From assembly GCA_019636815.1 (NCBI GenBank), contig JAHBWT010000007.1, positions 1-64,000 on the forward strand: 64,000 nucleotides of DNA, written 5' to 3'. A program made the translations under genes and the position numbers. Under the pieces are notes generated by a model. The model searched no databases. It was not told the origin of the DNA and saw only the letters and a program-made list of their open reading frames with translations. This document shows positions 19,407-27,677 of this stretch, one piece after another. The stretch is from Nitrospira sp. (GTDB lineage Bacteria > Nitrospirota > Nitrospiria > Nitrospirales > Nitrospiraceae). Each line of letters starts with the position of its first letter. The stretch's first letter is position 1.

Positions 19407-20001
19407 GTCTCACCTCACGGCTAGATGATTAGGCGGCAGCGACTCCACGATCGCCTCGAGATAATGTGATAGTCGAATACCGAGAAGGAATATTCTGAGC
19501 CCACTAGGAGTGAGCCACAGCGAGTAAAGCCTATCGTATACGCCGTCTGGGAGAACGATGCAACTAAGGATTTTCGGTGCGATCTCACCTCAGCTCGCTG
19601 TGTAGGGGCGCGCCGGGAGAATGGTTGAGTTGGTCGAGTTTTCTTGCTGAACGTCAGAAGTAGACAAGCTTCCGCATGACGCGAGCGCTTCCTATTGGCA
19701 TTTCGCTTCACTGCAGCGGCCGACTGCTTTGTTCAAAATGACGTCTCCCCAGAAAACGACGGCAGGTCTAAATGAGAGTACGATACCGGTTTCAGGAGTG
19801 CCATCGCCACGCGCCGATATAAATCCTTAATTACAGTTTGACCTTTTTCAGCGTTGGTGGGTACTAGAATCATCGACTGACGAGCCATCGACGCGGCCTT
19901 CTTTTGTTTCATAAGTGGTCACCGCCTGAACCTATGCCTGCCTGATGCCTGGCTGTGGGAAAACTACCATTCGATAAGCGGATAAAATTTCATCGGCGGT
20001 C
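19407..20001. other. Long intergenic region before the arsenic cassette
   Basis: No gene is supported in this 595-base stretch. It must hold the minus-strand promoter of the OmpA-family gene. Near its right end (19905-19919) it contains one copy of a 15-bp sequence that recurs after the csp gene. Confidence 0.5.
19905..19919 (+). repeat. Left copy of 15-bp direct repeat flanking the ars/csp cassette
   Basis: The sequence TGTTTCATAAGTGGT is identical and in the same orientation at 23403-23417. Between the copies lies the whole arsR-to-csp gene set. Fifteen identical bases over 3.5 kb is unlikely by chance and suggests a boundary or recombination site. Confidence 0.6.
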
Positions 20002-20030
20002 TTGACAAACTACTATTAGTCCATTATTCT
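20002..20030 (+). promoter_or_regulatory. Sigma70-type promoter of the ars operon with overlapping palindrome
   Basis: A perfect TTGACA (20002-20007) is spaced 17 bases from TATTCT (20025-20030). The start site predicted six to seven bases later coincides with the arsR ATG, implying a leaderless message. The spacer holds ACTA-N4-TAGT (20009-20020), a likely ArsR operator half-site pair. Confidence 0.75.
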
Positions 20031-20036
20031 GGAAAT

Positions 20037-20414
20037 ATGGAAATTAATGAAGCGGTAACAGCCTTTGACGCTCTTTCACAGGAAACCCGGTTGCGGGTGT
20101 TCCGTCTGCTGGTTGAGCATGGAAGAAACGGCGCACCCGCCGGAGTGTTAAGCGAGACACTCGGCATTCCGCATAACACGCTGTCCTTCCATTTATCGCA
20201 GATGAGCCATGCCGGGCTTGTCGTGTCGCGGCGGGAAGGCCGCTCCATTATTTACACGGCCAATTTTGAGTTCTTCACCGACCTCATCCGCTACATGGTG
20301 AAGGATTGTTGTCGCATGGAGTTCGCCAGCATCCGTGAGGATAAAAAGCGCGGCTGTTCCGTTATCGAAATGCCAAGTTGTTGTCCGCCTAAAGGAAAGG
20401 AGAAAACATCATGA
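20037..20414 (+). CDS. arsR: ArsR-family arsenic-responsive repressor
   Basis: A 125-residue winged-helix repressor expected to release its operator when arsenite binds. The helix-turn-helix region runs from about residue 30 to 75 (VLSETLGIPHNTLSFHLSQM then GLVVSRREGRSIIY). The typical ELCVC motif in the DNA-binding helix is absent. Instead, cysteines cluster near the C-terminus (DCCRM near residue 85, then GCSV and SCCPPKG near 110-118), so metalloid binding probably uses the C-terminal site, as in ArsR types with a displaced As(III) site. No ribosome-binding site precedes the ATG, in keeping with a leaderless transcript. The stop overlaps the arsI start. Confidence 0.9.
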   Translation: MEINEAVTAFDALSQETRLRVFRLLVEHGRNGAPAGVLSETLGIPHNTLSFHLSQMSHAGLVVSRREGRSIIYTANFEFFTDLIRYMVKDCCRMEFASIREDKKRGCSVIEMPSCCPPKGKEKTS

Positions 20415-20884
20415 AACGTCTTCACGTCCATGTCGGAGTAGAAAATATCGAGGAAGCCACTCGCTTTTATAGTGCCCTCTTTGGCGCAGGGCCAGTCAAG
20501 ACCAAAACGGACTATGCGAAGTGGTTGCTCGATGACCCGCACGTCAATTTTGCTGTTTCGACCCGCGCCGGTAAGAAAGGCGTTGACCACCTTGGCATTC
20601 AGGTTGATGACACTGGCGAGCTGGATGAACTACGTGGACGCTTGAAAGCCGCAAATCTGGCGGTATTCGATGAAGGTGAAACGACCTGCTGCTATGCCAA
20701 GTCCGACAAAACGTGGGTGCAAGACCCTGGCGGTGTTGCCTGGGAAACCTACCGGACGATGGAAGATGCCGAGATTTTTGCAGAGAAGTCCGTTAGTGCC
20801 GAAAGTGCCTGCTGTACGCCGGAAACAAAAGGCACACCCAATTGCTGTGAGCCTTCGGAAAAAACCGCTGGCTGCTGTGGGTGA
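20411..20884 (+). CDS. arsI: ArsI/CadI-type vicinal oxygen chelate metalloenzyme
   Basis: A 157-residue VOC-fold protein like ArsI, the Fe(II)-dependent C-As lyase that demethylates trivalent organoarsenicals, and like CadI. Conserved features are HVHVGVENIEEATRFYSALFG at the N-terminus, the metal-ligand His in VDHLGIQVDD near residue 62, and the vicinal-cysteine motif TTCCYAKSDKTWVQDPGG near 95. The C-terminal 30 residues are unusual, with three further CC pairs (SACCTP, NCCEP, GCCG) that may bind arsenic or another thiophilic metal. Its start overlaps the arsR stop, and 18 bases separate it from acr3. Confidence 0.88.
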   Translation: MKRLHVHVGVENIEEATRFYSALFGAGPVKTKTDYAKWLLDDPHVNFAVSTRAGKKGVDHLGIQVDDTGELDELRGRLKAANLAVFDEGETTCCYAKSDKTWVQDPGGVAWETYRTMEDAEIFAEKSVSAESACCTPETKGTPNCCEPSEKTAGCCG

Positions 20885-20902
20885 TGAGGGAAATTTATCC
20901 TA

Positions 20903-22000
20903 ATGGACGCCGCTATTGCGCCAATTCTTCCGACTCAAGCCCGTGAAAAACGGTTGAACCTGTTTGAACGCTATCTGACTGTCTGGGTGGGGCTGTGCAT
21001 GGTGGCTGGGATTGTCCTCGGCCAATCGGCTCCTGCCGCCGTTCACCTCCTGCGAAGCATGGAGTTTGGTCAAGGCAGTCACGTCAATTTCCCTATCGCT
21101 GTGCTGATTTGGCTCATGATTATCCCGATGATGATGAAGGTCGATTTTGCAGCCGTGGGCAATGTCGGCAAGCGGCCACGGGGTTTGTTGGTGACGCTGT
21201 TTGTGAACTGGATTGTGAAACCGTTCTCAATGGTCTTCCTCGCGTGGCTCTTCTTCCGCTTCGTGTTTTCGGCGTGGATGACACCCGCAGACGCAGACCA
21301 ATATATTGCCGGGGCGATTATCCTTGCAGCGGCGCCCTGTACGGCGATGGTGTTTGTGTGGAGCTATCTCACAGACGGCGACCCGGCTTATACGCTGGTG
21401 CAAGTGTCGGTGAACGACCTCATCATGCTGGTACTGTTTGCGCCGCTGGTCGCATTTCTCGTCAGTGGCGCGTCATCGCTGCACGTACCCTATGAAGTGC
21501 TGCTCTATTCGGTGCTGGCCTTCATCGTGATTCCTCTAAGCATCGGCGTGCTGCTCCGGCACTGGTTTATCCGCAACCACGGCAAGGCATGGTTTGAAAA
21601 TACCCTACTCCCCCGCTTTGCCCCCATCACCATGGTCGCATTGCTCGCCACACTGGTGCTCATCTTTTCGTTTCAGGCCGACAATATCAGCGGTAAAGCG
21701 TTGCATGTGGCGTTAATTGCCGTCCCTCTTCTCCTGCAGGTGTATTTCAACGCCTCTCTGACTTACGGATTGATGAAATGGCTGAAAGTGCCCTATGCGG
21801 TGGCCGCACCCGGTGCTCTCATCGGAGCCAGCAATTTCTTTGAACTCGCGGTTGCAACCGCTATCGCGCTCTTTGGTGCTGAATCCGGTGCTGCCTTGGT
21901 CACCGTGGTTGGGGTCTTGGTCGAGGTGCCTGTGATGCTGTCAGTGTGCGCGGCCTGTCACAGGACAAAAGGCTGGTTTCCAGTGGAGGGCGCGCGATGA
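20903..22000 (+). CDS. acr3: ACR3-family arsenite efflux transporter
   Basis: An inner-membrane arsenite extruder of 365 residues with about ten hydrophobic helices. Diagnostic ACR3 features are LNLFERYLTVWVGLCMVAGI at the start, the APCTAMVFVWSYL segment near residue 145 containing the transport-essential Cys, and ASNFFELAVATAIALFG near 310. It uses the membrane potential and works with ArsC, which supplies arsenite from arsenate. Its stop overlaps the arsC start (ATGA), indicating coupled translation. Confidence 0.95.
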   Translation: MDAAIAPILPTQAREKRLNLFERYLTVWVGLCMVAGIVLGQSAPAAVHLLRSMEFGQGSHVNFPIAVLIWLMIIPMMMKVDFAAVGNVGKRPRGLLVTLFVNWIVKPFSMVFLAWLFFRFVFSAWMTPADADQYIAGAIILAAAPCTAMVFVWSYLTDGDPAYTLVQVSVNDLIMLVLFAPLVAFLVSGASSLHVPYEVLLYSVLAFIVIPLSIGVLLRHWFIRNHGKAWFENTLLPRFAPITMVALLATLVLIFSFQADNISGKALHVALIAVPLLLQVYFNASLTYGLMKWLKVPYAVAAPGALIGASNFFELAVATAIALFGAESGAALVTVVGVLVEVPVMLSVCAACHRTKGWFPVEGAR

Positions 22001-22413
22001 AAAAGAGCGTGCTCTTTCTCTGTACGGGTAATTCTTGCCGCAGCCAAATGGCTGAGGGCTGGCTTCGTCACTTAGCCGGAGACCATTTTGATGTGGTGAG
22101 CGCCGGGACTCATCCTGTTGGCCTCAATCCCTATGCCGTGAACGTCATGAGCGAGGTTGGCGTCGATATCTCCAACCATGAGTCCGAACGGGTTGATTCC
22201 TATTTAAATCAAACGTTCCACTATGTGATTACAGTGTGTGACCGTGTACAGGAAACGTGTCCGATTTTTCCCGGCGCGGCCACAATGCTGCATTGGAACT
22301 TTGACGACCCGGCGAAAGCGACGGGAACCTACGAACAGCGGTTAATCGTCTTTCGTAAGAGCCGCGATGAGATTGCCGATAGAATCCGCCGTTTTCTTGC
22401 CGAAGGTTTGTAG
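21997..22413 (+). CDS. arsC: Arsenate reductase, low-molecular-weight phosphatase type
   Basis: A 138-residue enzyme that reduces arsenate to arsenite for export by ACR3. The P-loop is FLCTGNSCRSQMAEG near residue 7, with the nucleophile Cys and following Arg. A Cys pair in ITVCDRVQETCP near 80-88 matches the thioredoxin-coupled type. The length matches the family. The start is fixed by the ATGA overlap with acr3. The gene directly abuts the next frame (TAG followed by ATG). Confidence 0.95.
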   Translation: MKKSVLFLCTGNSCRSQMAEGWLRHLAGDHFDVVSAGTHPVGLNPYAVNVMSEVGVDISNHESERVDSYLNQTFHYVITVCDRVQETCPIFPGAATMLHWNFDDPAKATGTYEQRLIVFRKSRDEIADRIRRFLAEGL

Positions 22414-22782
22414 ATGTTGACACGAGATAAGACGCGGCGTAGCATTTTTCACATGGCGGGTCTGAGTACATCACTCGTGTTCCTCCTGCTTGTTTTAACT
22501 TTCAACGCCTATGCCTGCGTCCTGCCGCTCCAGACTTCCTCCAGTATGGATTGCTCTTCCACTACGGACGAGCCGTCACGACAAACTTGTGATGCATTCC
22601 TAGAAATAGGGATTCATTCTAAGGACGTTTCTGGTCAAAGCAGTTCCTTAACCCAGCTTGAAATAGTCATAGCTCATTATCCCCTCAACCTTGAATGTAC
22701 GAACTGCATTTTTTACAAATCCTCAGCCAGCTACAACCCTCGTATTCACAACTCGATTTCTACTACAGTTTTGAGAATTTGA
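22414..22782 (+). CDS. Secreted or membrane-anchored cysteine-containing hypothetical protein
   Basis: A 122-residue frame whose ATG follows the arsC stop with no gap. Residues 12-35 form a hydrophobic signal or anchor (GLSTSLVFLLLVLTF) ending in a Cys (YACVLP). The mature part is Ser/Thr rich with five more cysteines, including an ECTNC pair near residue 103. I recognise no family. Its place in the cassette suggests an envelope role in metal or metalloid handling, but this is inference only. Confidence 0.5.
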   Translation: MLTRDKTRRSIFHMAGLSTSLVFLLLVLTFNAYACVLPLQTSSSMDCSSTTDEPSRQTCDAFLEIGIHSKDVSGQSSSLTQLEIVIAHYPLNLECTNCIFYKSSASYNPRIHNSISTTVLRI

Positions 22783-22861
22783 TACCCTTCCCCTGACTTT
22801 CGAATCTGTCGAAAGGTTCATGCGCTTACGTACAGGATAAAAGCCATGAAAGGAGAGAGTA

Positions 22862-23365
22862 ATGCCATCTCACAACACGATAAGCAGGAGAGCATTTGTG
22901 TCTACCAGTGCGTCTTTGCTTGCCGCTGGTGCCTCATTATGGATGCAGCCAAGGGCATATGCGGCAACGCCCGACTCAGCCCATGCATCCATGCAGAACA
23001 CGGCTAACAGGGAAGGGGCGCATCATTCCAATGCCGATATGGCACGATGCATCAAGCTCTGCCAAGAGTGCCATGTGATGTGCACCCAAACCATCGCGCA
23101 TTGCTTAAGGCTCGGCGGTCGCCATGCGGCATCCGACCATATCCAGCTATTAATAGACTGCGCGCAGATGTGCACGGTAACGGCGGATTATCTGAGCCGG
23201 GAGTCGGTCATTCATGAACGCGTGTGCAGCGTGTGTGCTGAGCTTTGCCACCTTTGTGCAGAAAGCTGCGAGAAGGTTGCAGGAGACGATACCCTTAAAC
23301 AGTGCGCCGACATGTGTCGACGCTGTTTAGCGTCTTGCGAAAGCATGGGCTCTAAAGCGGCCTAG
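22862..23365 (+). CDS. Tat-exported Csp1-like copper storage four-helix protein
   Basis: A 167-residue protein with a twin-arginine signal (ISRRAFVSTSASLLAAG) followed by a mature region of about 105 residues holding sixteen cysteines. Most are spaced as CxxxC or CxxC along predicted helices (CIKLCQECHVMC, CSVCAELCHLCAESC, CADMCRRCLASC). This is the Csp1 pattern, in which a bundle of four helices points thiols inward and binds many Cu(I) ions. It starts after GGAGAG. It is probably periplasmic. Copper storage is established for the family; co-transcription with arsenic genes is unusual. Confidence 0.88.
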   Translation: MPSHNTISRRAFVSTSASLLAAGASLWMQPRAYAATPDSAHASMQNTANREGAHHSNADMARCIKLCQECHVMCTQTIAHCLRLGGRHAASDHIQLLIDCAQMCTVTADYLSRESVIHERVCSVCAELCHLCAESCEKVAGDDTLKQCADMCRRCLASCESMGSKAA

Positions 23366-23376
23366 CTGCTGCAGGG

Positions 23377-23403
23377 GGGAGAGGAAGGAGGCCTCTCCCT
23401 CCT
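23377..23403 (+). terminator. Possible GC-rich terminator hairpin after csp
   Basis: An 8-bp stem (GGGAGAGG / CCTCTCCC) with a 7-base loop follows the csp stop codon, with only a short T-run (TGTTT). It would end the arsR-to-csp transcript. Confidence 0.45.
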
Positions 23404-23417
23404 GTTTCATAAGTGGT
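23403..23417 (+). repeat. Right copy of 15-bp direct repeat flanking the ars/csp cassette
   Basis: Identical to 19905-19919 (TGTTTCATAAGTGGT). It lies between csp and the truncated resolvase. A related degenerate copy (TGTTGCATAAGTCTG) follows about 45 bases later, so these may be resolvase-type subsites. Confidence 0.6.
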
Positions 23418-23526
23418 AACTTCTGCAACATTTCCCGAACCCGCATAAAACCTACCGCTTGACTGTTGCATAAGTCTGTTGCGCATTCATTCCGCCAGTT
23501 CACTGCCAAAAGGAATCCTCTTATTT

Positions 23527-23682
23527 ATGAAATATGGATATGCCCGCGTCTCTACCGACGGCCAGAACCCCGACTTGCAACTTGCCGCACTCAAAGAGGC
23601 AGGCTGTGAAAAAACTTTTGTCGATGACGGCAAAAGCGGCGCGACGGCGCGGGTGAAATTCGGCGTGCTTGGTCCATTATGA
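23527..23682 (+). pseudogene. Truncated serine recombinase (TnpR/resolvase) N-terminus
   Basis: Starts ATG at 23527 and encodes KYGYARVSTDGQNPDLQLAA..., the catalytic N-terminus of Tn3-family resolvases with the active-site Ser in RVST. The homology ends near 23651 after about 42 residues (DDGKSGATAR). The frame then runs into unrelated sequence and stops at 23682. A whole resolvase is about 185 residues, so catalytic and DNA-binding parts are missing. It is a scar of a mobile element at the cassette edge. Confidence 0.85.
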
Positions 23683-24060
23683 GTGATACCAGTCAATCGT
23701 GAGGCCACATCGTAGGCATAGCTGGTCGTGGTGTTATTGGAATAGCTGAGGTTCGTACGGCGGTTGGCATGGTCATAGCCCAATGTCGCAAAGAGCGTGC
23801 CTTGTTCAACACCGATTAACCGGCTTGCCGCATCATATTGATAGGTCGTTGGTTGTTGGCCGGTCGCCGTCATCTGCGTGCGACGGCCCAGCATGTCGTA
23901 TTGATAGGTGACGGTGCCCTACGGCGTGGTTTCCTGAATCAATCGATTGAGGACGTCGTACATGAACTCAATGTTGCCTGCTCCAGACACAGTATCGCTG
24001 GCCTTTACAAGACGGCCCCCTGTGTTACAGGTCAAGGTCGGGGTGGCATCGGCATAGATC
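23653..24060 (-). pseudogene. Fragment of RHS/YD-repeat protein gene with nonsense codon
   Basis: Read on the minus strand, this encodes YD repeats (TYQYDAASRLIGV, YGYDHANRRTNL-like units, SYAYDVASRLTGI, and upstream FMYDVLNRLIQETTP). An in-frame TAG interrupts it between ETTP and GTVTYQYDMLGRRT. It ends abruptly at the junction with the resolvase fragment, so both the front and back of the original gene are lost. RHS proteins are large polymorphic toxin carriers; this piece cannot be functional. The upstream limit near 24060 is approximate. Confidence 0.8.
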
Positions 24061-24146
24061 ACGTGCCTACCATGAATGAATACCGCTGGTATGCATGTGG
24101 TGTTCTCCTCTGCAACTAAACCTGTCCTAATTCACGGCAGAACCGC

Positions 24147-24734
24147 CTAGCTGCCACTCCTATTCTTCGGTACATCCATGAATTTATCGCGTACATCAAG
24201 ACCCATGTTGAGAACCGCAATAAATGGTTTTAGAAATTTGTACTTTCTATTTATGAGCCTCCTCAGTAACTTCGCAGCAATCGCCTCAGCGAAGCCTTCT
24301 TCCTTCATTCTTCGCAGGCGAACTTTCCTTTGAGCCTGAAGGTGATGGCCGAGTTCATGAAACAAGACTTGCGCTATGACTAATTCCCTGAAGAATTCGA
24401 TCTTCCTAAAAATTGATGGCAGTTGACTCAACACCTTGTCCACAAAGATTTCAATTCTTGCAGGTTCCCTGATGCTAGGAGGCCAATAGACTGCTCGCGT
24501 CTCTCCCACTCTTGCTTTTTGTGTTGTCTTTAGTCGACGCCTTGCCCTTGAAAGACTTGATGCATCAGCAAGGCAGACTTGCGCTAATCCGATGTAAACT
24601 CTGCTCGGCACGTTGTCCAATAGTGACACGACAAGCTTCGCAGTTCCCTTTGGGGGGTCGTAACTTGCATAAGACTCCGATACGTCTGGCCTTCTCGATT
24701 CTAATTCCATCACCGACTCATATTTACATAACAT
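24147..24734 (-). CDS. Putative zincin-like protein with HELGHH motif
   Basis: A 195-residue protein with the metalloprotease signature VLFHELGHHLQAQ near residue 130, followed by a conserved-looking Glu segment (KEEGFAEAIAAKLL) that could supply the third zinc ligand, about 20 residues later. No signal peptide is visible. I cannot place it in a named peptidase family; it could also be a non-peptidase zinc protein. It lies 53 bases downstream of a CPBP-type membrane protease gene on the same strand. It sits just beyond the RHS/resolvase scar and may belong to an accessory gene group. Confidence 0.6.
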   Translation of the reverse strand: MLCKYESVMELESRRPDVSESYASYDPPKGTAKLVVSLLDNVPSRVYIGLAQVCLADASSLSRARRRLKTTQKARVGETRAVYWPPSIREPARIEIFVDKVLSQLPSIFRKIEFFRELVIAQVLFHELGHHLQAQRKVRLRRMKEEGFAEAIAAKLLRRLINRKYKFLKPFIAVLNMGLDVRDKFMDVPKNRSGS

Positions 24735-24787
24735 TATCTATCGCGTAACACTTGCCCGAACCCGAATTCCCTCTGTAAGCTCCTCCC

Positions 24788-25702
24788 TTAGGTCTTTTTG
24801 AGAGCAACACGTGTTTGATGATCGTGAATTCGCAAAGTAGCCCAGGCATAAAACCAGATCAACGACGTCACAAGCAGCCCAACCCCAAACACTGTCTGGG
24901 TATTGACTTGCAACGTGATCATGAACCATCCAGCTGTCAGTAACCCTACATTCCAAATAGCATGAATCAGAACGGCTGGGACCAACGAACCATACTTTTC
25001 TAATAGGATCGCATTGCCACAGGCCATCGAAAAAATTAATACGTTGACGACCCCATGAGGCAGCATGAAGCACAACGCTGAAATGATTGTAGCCAGTGAA
25101 GGAGCCATTCTTCGTCTTAGGGTTCTATAAAGTAATCCACGATAGATCATCTCTTCCACTAGGCTGACCACAATCAGCCCTATGGCCATTTTCAAAAACT
25201 CCGTCGCTATGCCACTGATGCCCTGATTGATCTGGTTGTCCGATCTGACTCCATATTTCTCAAATGTCATACGCCCCATTTCTGGATCCAGGAAACCTAG
25301 GATCATTGCTACACACAGCACACAGAATCCCCACTTCATACCACGCAAAATGTTTTGGGAAGAGAAGCAAGGGACATCGAGCCCGATGTGTGCGAGTTTT
25401 GTACGAGTCAGGTGGAGAAACACCATCACGGGACCCAGGGGATAGGCTACCAGAAGCACCCCTCCAACGCCGTAGGTTTCCTTTAAGAGCCAAGAATCTG
25501 ACTGAACAAAGGGAGCAATGCGTGCGTCAATAATCTCTGTGGCAATGAGAAATAGGCTTAACGACCAGATCGTACAGGGCGGCGGGTGCGCTGACTCACT
25601 GTCCGACCTATCCCGAAGAAGAAGGAATATGAGGGTGGCGCCAAGTACCGTCAAAACTGTTACGAGCAGACGTTGACTGAGAAGATCCCGCATCATGATC
25701 AT
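24788..25702 (-). CDS. CPBP (Abi/CAAX-type) family intramembrane metalloprotease
   Basis: A 304-residue integral membrane protein with about eight hydrophobic segments. The CPBP motifs are visible: EEMIYRGLLYR near residue 200 (motif 1, EExxxR), FMLPHG near 227 (motif 2 His) and IHAIWNVG near 258 (motif 3, HxxxN). The family includes CAAX-prenyl endopeptidases, bacteriocin-immunity proteins and membrane-protein processing proteases. The substrate is unknown. The gene lies between a TPR protein (89 bases upstream) and the HELGHH protein (53 bases downstream). Confidence 0.85.
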   Translation of the reverse strand: MIMMRDLLSQRLLVTVLTVLGATLIFLLLRDRSDSESAHPPPCTIWSLSLFLIATEIIDARIAPFVQSDSWLLKETYGVGGVLLVAYPLGPVMVFLHLTRTKLAHIGLDVPCFSSQNILRGMKWGFCVLCVAMILGFLDPEMGRMTFEKYGVRSDNQINQGISGIATEFLKMAIGLIVVSLVEEMIYRGLLYRTLRRRMAPSLATIISALCFMLPHGVVNVLIFSMACGNAILLEKYGSLVPAVLIHAIWNVGLLTAGWFMITLQVNTQTVFGVGLLVTSLIWFYAWATLRIHDHQTRVALKKT

Positions 25703-25791
25703 AGTCCCGAATGAGGGAAAATACGGAGTCGGGAGTCTTTTCTAAGGAGCAAACGGTTCCGGACACGTTTTTCTTCCAGTCATTTGTTAGC

Positions 25792-27102
25792 TCAATGGAA
25801 GTCTTGTGACCCGCCCGAAAATGACAGCCGCATCAAAGCTTCCTGAGCCGAAATCTTGTCAGTATCCCAAACACAAGTCGCATTAGCTACCTTTTCATAG
25901 ATATCGCGAGCTTTGTCAATATTCCGCATCCCCTCATAACAACCTCCGAGCCAAAGCAAAAAATTGTAATAGTTAGGACCGTCGTTACGACAATCAGGCA
26001 ATACTGTCTCGAAGGCAGAGGCTGCTTGTGCATACATGCCTGATTTATACAGAACCTTGGCAACCCCAGCACAAGCGTTCAGCTTCTCAGCATCCCAGCT
26101 AAGTCCTGAAGCAATGACTTTTTCGTAGCACTCTTTCGCCTTGCCGTAGACCTTCATTCCAAGATAACAATCGCCGAGTGACTGGAGAATTTTGTGGTAA
26201 TACGGTTCATCATGAGGATGAAGGGCGAGCGCTTTTTTAAAAGCAGTTGCTGCCCCCTCATAATCTGATGTTTCAAAGAGAGCTATTGCTAAGTTCCACC
26301 AAACCGTTCCCCAAATATTGGGGTCATTGCACAAGACAGGGTCAGCCTCTACTTCCACAAGCATGTGCCTAAAAGTCTCGATCGCGTTAGCGAAGCGATT
26401 TGATAGGCGCTGGATCAAACCGCGCTCTAGAGTGAGCCTCTGCCGTACCCTCTTATCTGCTTCTTTGTACTCTTTGTCGGTGCCTACGTACTGAAGCGCA
26501 TCCTCTATTGCTCGCTCAGCTTCCTGATATCGTTCTTCACATCGGAGTGCTTCAGCTAAAACGATCATCCACTCGAGATGCTCCCGCTCCCCCAGTTCAC
26601 GTTGAAGCCATTTCTCACAGAGCGCCACTGTCTTGGCGGTATCCCCCAGCAGGGTGTGAATGCGTGCAGCAAAACCGTAGGCCGCTGCCAGTTGCTCCCT
26701 CCTTGAACTTTCAATCATGACATGTTCGAGAACTTCTAGTCCCGTTCGTGCACTTTCGGCACTTGCGGTCAGATCGGTGCAGGAGAGGCAATGAGCAAGG
26801 AGGGCGTGCGCACTACCTTGGCCCAACCAAGATTCCAAATTCTGAGGCTGTTTTGATAAAAGCAGAAGGGCATTCTGTGCGAGCGTTTGCGCTTCCGTTA
26901 ACCGACTCACTTCATAGAAAAGCCAACCTAACTCCAACGATATCTCTGCTTTTTGGATCTCCTGCTGGGATAGATCAAGCGCCTTTCGGTAGAGCTGTAT
27001 GGCTTCTTCATACTTTCCTTTGGCAAAGAGCTGGTAGGCGAGTTGGCGGCTCTCTTCCTGAGAGTCTGAATGAGTCCCGATATGTTCTTGGCGTTCGCTC
27101 AT
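25792..27102 (-). CDS. Tetratricopeptide-repeat protein
   Basis: A 436-residue soluble protein made almost entirely of TPR helices. The clearest repeats are AYQLFAKGKYEEAIQLYRKAL near residue 22, WWNLAIALFETSDYEGAATAFKKAL near 270, and later copies with GDCYLGMKVYGKAKECYEKV and GGCYEGMRNIDKARDIYEKV. No signal peptide or catalytic domain is visible. TPR arrays mediate protein-protein contacts, so it may scaffold the neighbouring membrane protease, but no partner is proven. ATG 27102 opens with a polar N-terminus. Confidence 0.8.
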   Translation of the reverse strand: MSERQEHIGTHSDSQEESRQLAYQLFAKGKYEEAIQLYRKALDLSQQEIQKAEISLELGWLFYEVSRLTEAQTLAQNALLLLSKQPQNLESWLGQGSAHALLAHCLSCTDLTASAESARTGLEVLEHVMIESSRREQLAAAYGFAARIHTLLGDTAKTVALCEKWLQRELGEREHLEWMIVLAEALRCEERYQEAERAIEDALQYVGTDKEYKEADKRVRQRLTLERGLIQRLSNRFANAIETFRHMLVEVEADPVLCNDPNIWGTVWWNLAIALFETSDYEGAATAFKKALALHPHDEPYYHKILQSLGDCYLGMKVYGKAKECYEKVIASGLSWDAEKLNACAGVAKVLYKSGMYAQAASAFETVLPDCRNDGPNYYNFLLWLGGCYEGMRNIDKARDIYEKVANATCVWDTDKISAQEALMRLSFSGGSQDFH

Positions 27103-27389
27103 CGTACAGCCCTGCCCACTCAGCTGTTCACTCCTAATTTGACATGAAAAGCATTCATATGCCCCTTAAGAACAGACAGGATCCGCCGCGCATTTCCGTA
27201 ACCATGGAGGTACCGATGGATCTTTTCGTTGCCCTTACGTCAGCGTGTCGGCGGCATACGTCGTCTGCTGATCGTTGGCGTTGTCGCTGGTGCGCGTTGA
27301 CAACTCGAAGGGTAGCAACAGGGGGCGCAACTTTTGACTCACCTGTCCGTGGAATCCGGGTAGAACCAGCAATCCAAATGCATGCTTCA

Positions 27390-27677
27390 TTACCGAACCA
27401 GGATATGTGCACTCACAATCCCCATGGCGCAAAAGAGATTGAGAATTATGCAAAACCACAGAAACAGATGTCCTCGTGATCTAACCTTCTTGAATTCAAT
27501 CTCATGTGTAGAAGTCATCTCCCACAAGTGTCGACTCAACTCAACATGCCTTCGTGTTAACTCATCCAGTCTCGTAAGAAGCCAAATACACGTTCCTACA
27601 AAAACGAGGAACCCGCCCGCGTTCCAGAGGGGAAATCTCTCCACAACCCTACTCAGATAGTCCATGATCCCCGTCAA
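27390..27677 (-). CDS. Small two-helix membrane protein
   Basis: A 95-residue protein with two predicted transmembrane helices (residues about 18-34, GGFLVFVGTCIWLLTRL, and 70-92, LFLWFCIILNLFCAMGIVSA) separated by a charged amphipathic stretch. There is no recognisable family. Its ATG overlaps the stop of the upstream glycine-rich mini-protein (ATGA), so the two are probably translated together and may act as a pair. Confidence 0.55.
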   Translation of the reverse strand: MTGIMDYLSRVVERFPLWNAGGFLVFVGTCIWLLTRLDELTRRHVELSRHLWEMTSTHEIEFKKVRSRGHLFLWFCIILNLFCAMGIVSAHILVR

